A DNA stretch of 64,000 nt from Kitasatospora acidiphila. Lineage in GTDB: Bacteria; Actinomycetota; Actinomycetes; Streptomycetales; Streptomycetaceae. The position numbers were made by a program, and so were the translations under genes. Position 1 is the first letter of the stretch; each line of letters begins with the position of its first letter. Below are positions 63,744 to 64,000 of this stretch, in pieces. The notes beneath the pieces are model-generated. The model was not told the origin of the DNA. It saw nothing but the letters and a program-made list of their open reading frames with translations, and did no database searches. The stretch covers positions 5,074,501-5,138,500 of the forward strand of contig NZ_VIGB01000003.1 of the NCBI RefSeq assembly GCF_006636205.1, read 5' to 3'.

Positions 63744-64000
63744 GACGCACCACCGGTACGCGGGCGGGGGATCATCGGCCACTCGCCGTTCACCACGGCG
63801 GACGGGTCGGTGCGGCGCCGGTACTGCTGCCGGTCGAAGGCCTGCCCGGCCGCCCACTCGGCCTGCATCCAGTGCAGGTGCTCGACGGTCCAGTCCTGGA
63901 TGTTCGGGTAGCGGCGGGCGATCTCGCCGACGATGCGGGCGGCGGCGAGAGCGTCCGCGTTGGCGGTGTGCGCCCGGCCGACCTCTACCCCGTAGTGCTT
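63740..64000 (-). CDS. DnaQ-like 3'-5' exonuclease, C-terminal part (runs off the window)
   Basis: The last 86 residues are visible; the start lies beyond 64000. GRAHTANADALAAARIVGEIA is the ExoIII motif (HxAxxDA) of DEDDh exonucleases such as the epsilon subunit. The following part (YPNIQDWTVEHLHWMQAEW, DPSAVVNGEWPMIPRP) is like the C-terminal extension of actinophage exonucleases. It would act in phage DNA replication or recombination. The stop overlaps the next gene's ATG. Confidence 0.72.
   Translation of the reverse strand, partial: KHYGVEVGRAHTANADALAAARIVGEIARRYPNIQDWTVEHLHWMQAEWAAGQAFDRQQYRRRTDPSAVVNGEWPMIPRPRTGGAS

Larger units (their letters stand above)
25438..64000 (-). mobile_element. 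Siphovirus-type prophage (partial, right end beyond window)
   Basis: Ordered minus-strand modules are present: replication/early genes, terminase, portal, protease, capsid, connectors, tail, tape measure, lysis. Dense 1-4-base gene overlaps, phage tRNAs and many small orphan genes support one phage genome. No integrase, excisionase or recognisable attachment core is in the window. The left boundary given is the end of the lysis transcript. It could instead be the tRNA-Thr 3' end at 15073 if Region 2 is phage-carried cargo. Confidence 0.9.

Noticed and set aside
1..64000. Long open frames antisense to or overlapping real genes (for example opposite phoR, msiK, ispD, tape measure)
   Set aside because: High-GC DNA keeps alternative frames open. 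These lack conserved motifs and ribosome sites and show Arg/Pro/Gly-rich composition.
25438..64000. Integrase or excisionase within the window
   Set aside because: No tyrosine or serine recombinase motifs were found in any supported gene; it is presumably beyond 64 kb.

Overview
The window is high-GC DNA from a streptomycete (Streptomyces or Kitasatospora). The support is GC-rich third codon positions, frequent GTG and TTG starts, and a gene order I recognise from Streptomyces chromosomes: gpm, phoU, phoR, phoP, lipoprotein, carD, ispD, ispF, cysS, TrmH-type methylase, DoxX protein, nucleotidyltransferase, msiK. These family calls come from reading the translated sequence, because no database search was possible.

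Region 1 (1-15,073) is core chromosome. It holds phosphoglycerate mutase, a cysteine-rich miniprotein, the phosphate-control locus phoU / phoR-phoP with a PHO-box-like repeat in the divergent promoter region, a secreted lipoprotein, carD, the MEP isoprenoid genes ispD-ispF, cysS, an rRNA methyltransferase, a DoxX membrane protein, a sugar-nucleotide transferase, a secreted protein, the multiple-sugar ABC ATPase msiK, and a tRNA-Thr(TGT). Intrinsic-terminator-like hairpins separate most transcription units. Three oddities stand out: a 34-bp palindrome flanked by a duplication of the cysS 3' end, a 22-bp tandem array that grew out of the last codons of the methyltransferase gene, and a phoR frame that lacks its expected stop.

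Region 2 (15,074-25,470) is accessory DNA directly downstream of the tRNA. It has three HTH/XRE regulators (two with long TPR-like C-terminal regions), two HAD-family phosphatases, several small orphans, and a compact four-gene operon: SAM methyltransferase, radical SAM enzyme with SPASM-like extra cysteines, acyl carrier protein, and FabV-type enoyl reductase. The operon is preceded by an XRE-HAD gene pair. The set looks like a small, complete, carrier-protein-dependent biosynthetic or modification pathway that I cannot match to a described product. It is the best candidate here for an undescribed system.

Region 3 (25,479-64,000, continuing beyond the window) is a siphovirus-type prophage, almost entirely on the minus strand. 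In its own direction of transcription, from high to low coordinates, it runs: exonuclease, HTH and other early/replication genes (64-57 kb); many small orphans and a membrane-protein set (57-49 kb); two tRNAs (Gln, Met); a small Acb2/Tad1-like putative anti-defence protein; small and large terminase, portal, head morphogenesis protein, protease-scaffold, major capsid, head-tail connectors including a NUMOD3-repeat basic protein, tail tube, tail chaperones with a -1 frameshift arrangement, tape measure, a minor tail protein that is frameshifted in this copy, HNH protein, holin candidate, GH25 endolysin and a coiled-coil membrane protein. The only plus-strand gene in the prophage (57,142) is an HTH regulator preceded by three copies of a TGTCTA-N5-TAGACA operator. 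A second motif, TGACGGGCGTCA, recurs at the ends of several prophage genes. No integrase is visible, so the attachment sites cannot be fixed. The prophage may end at about 25.4 kb or reach the tRNA-Thr gene at 15.07 kb and carry Region 2 as cargo.
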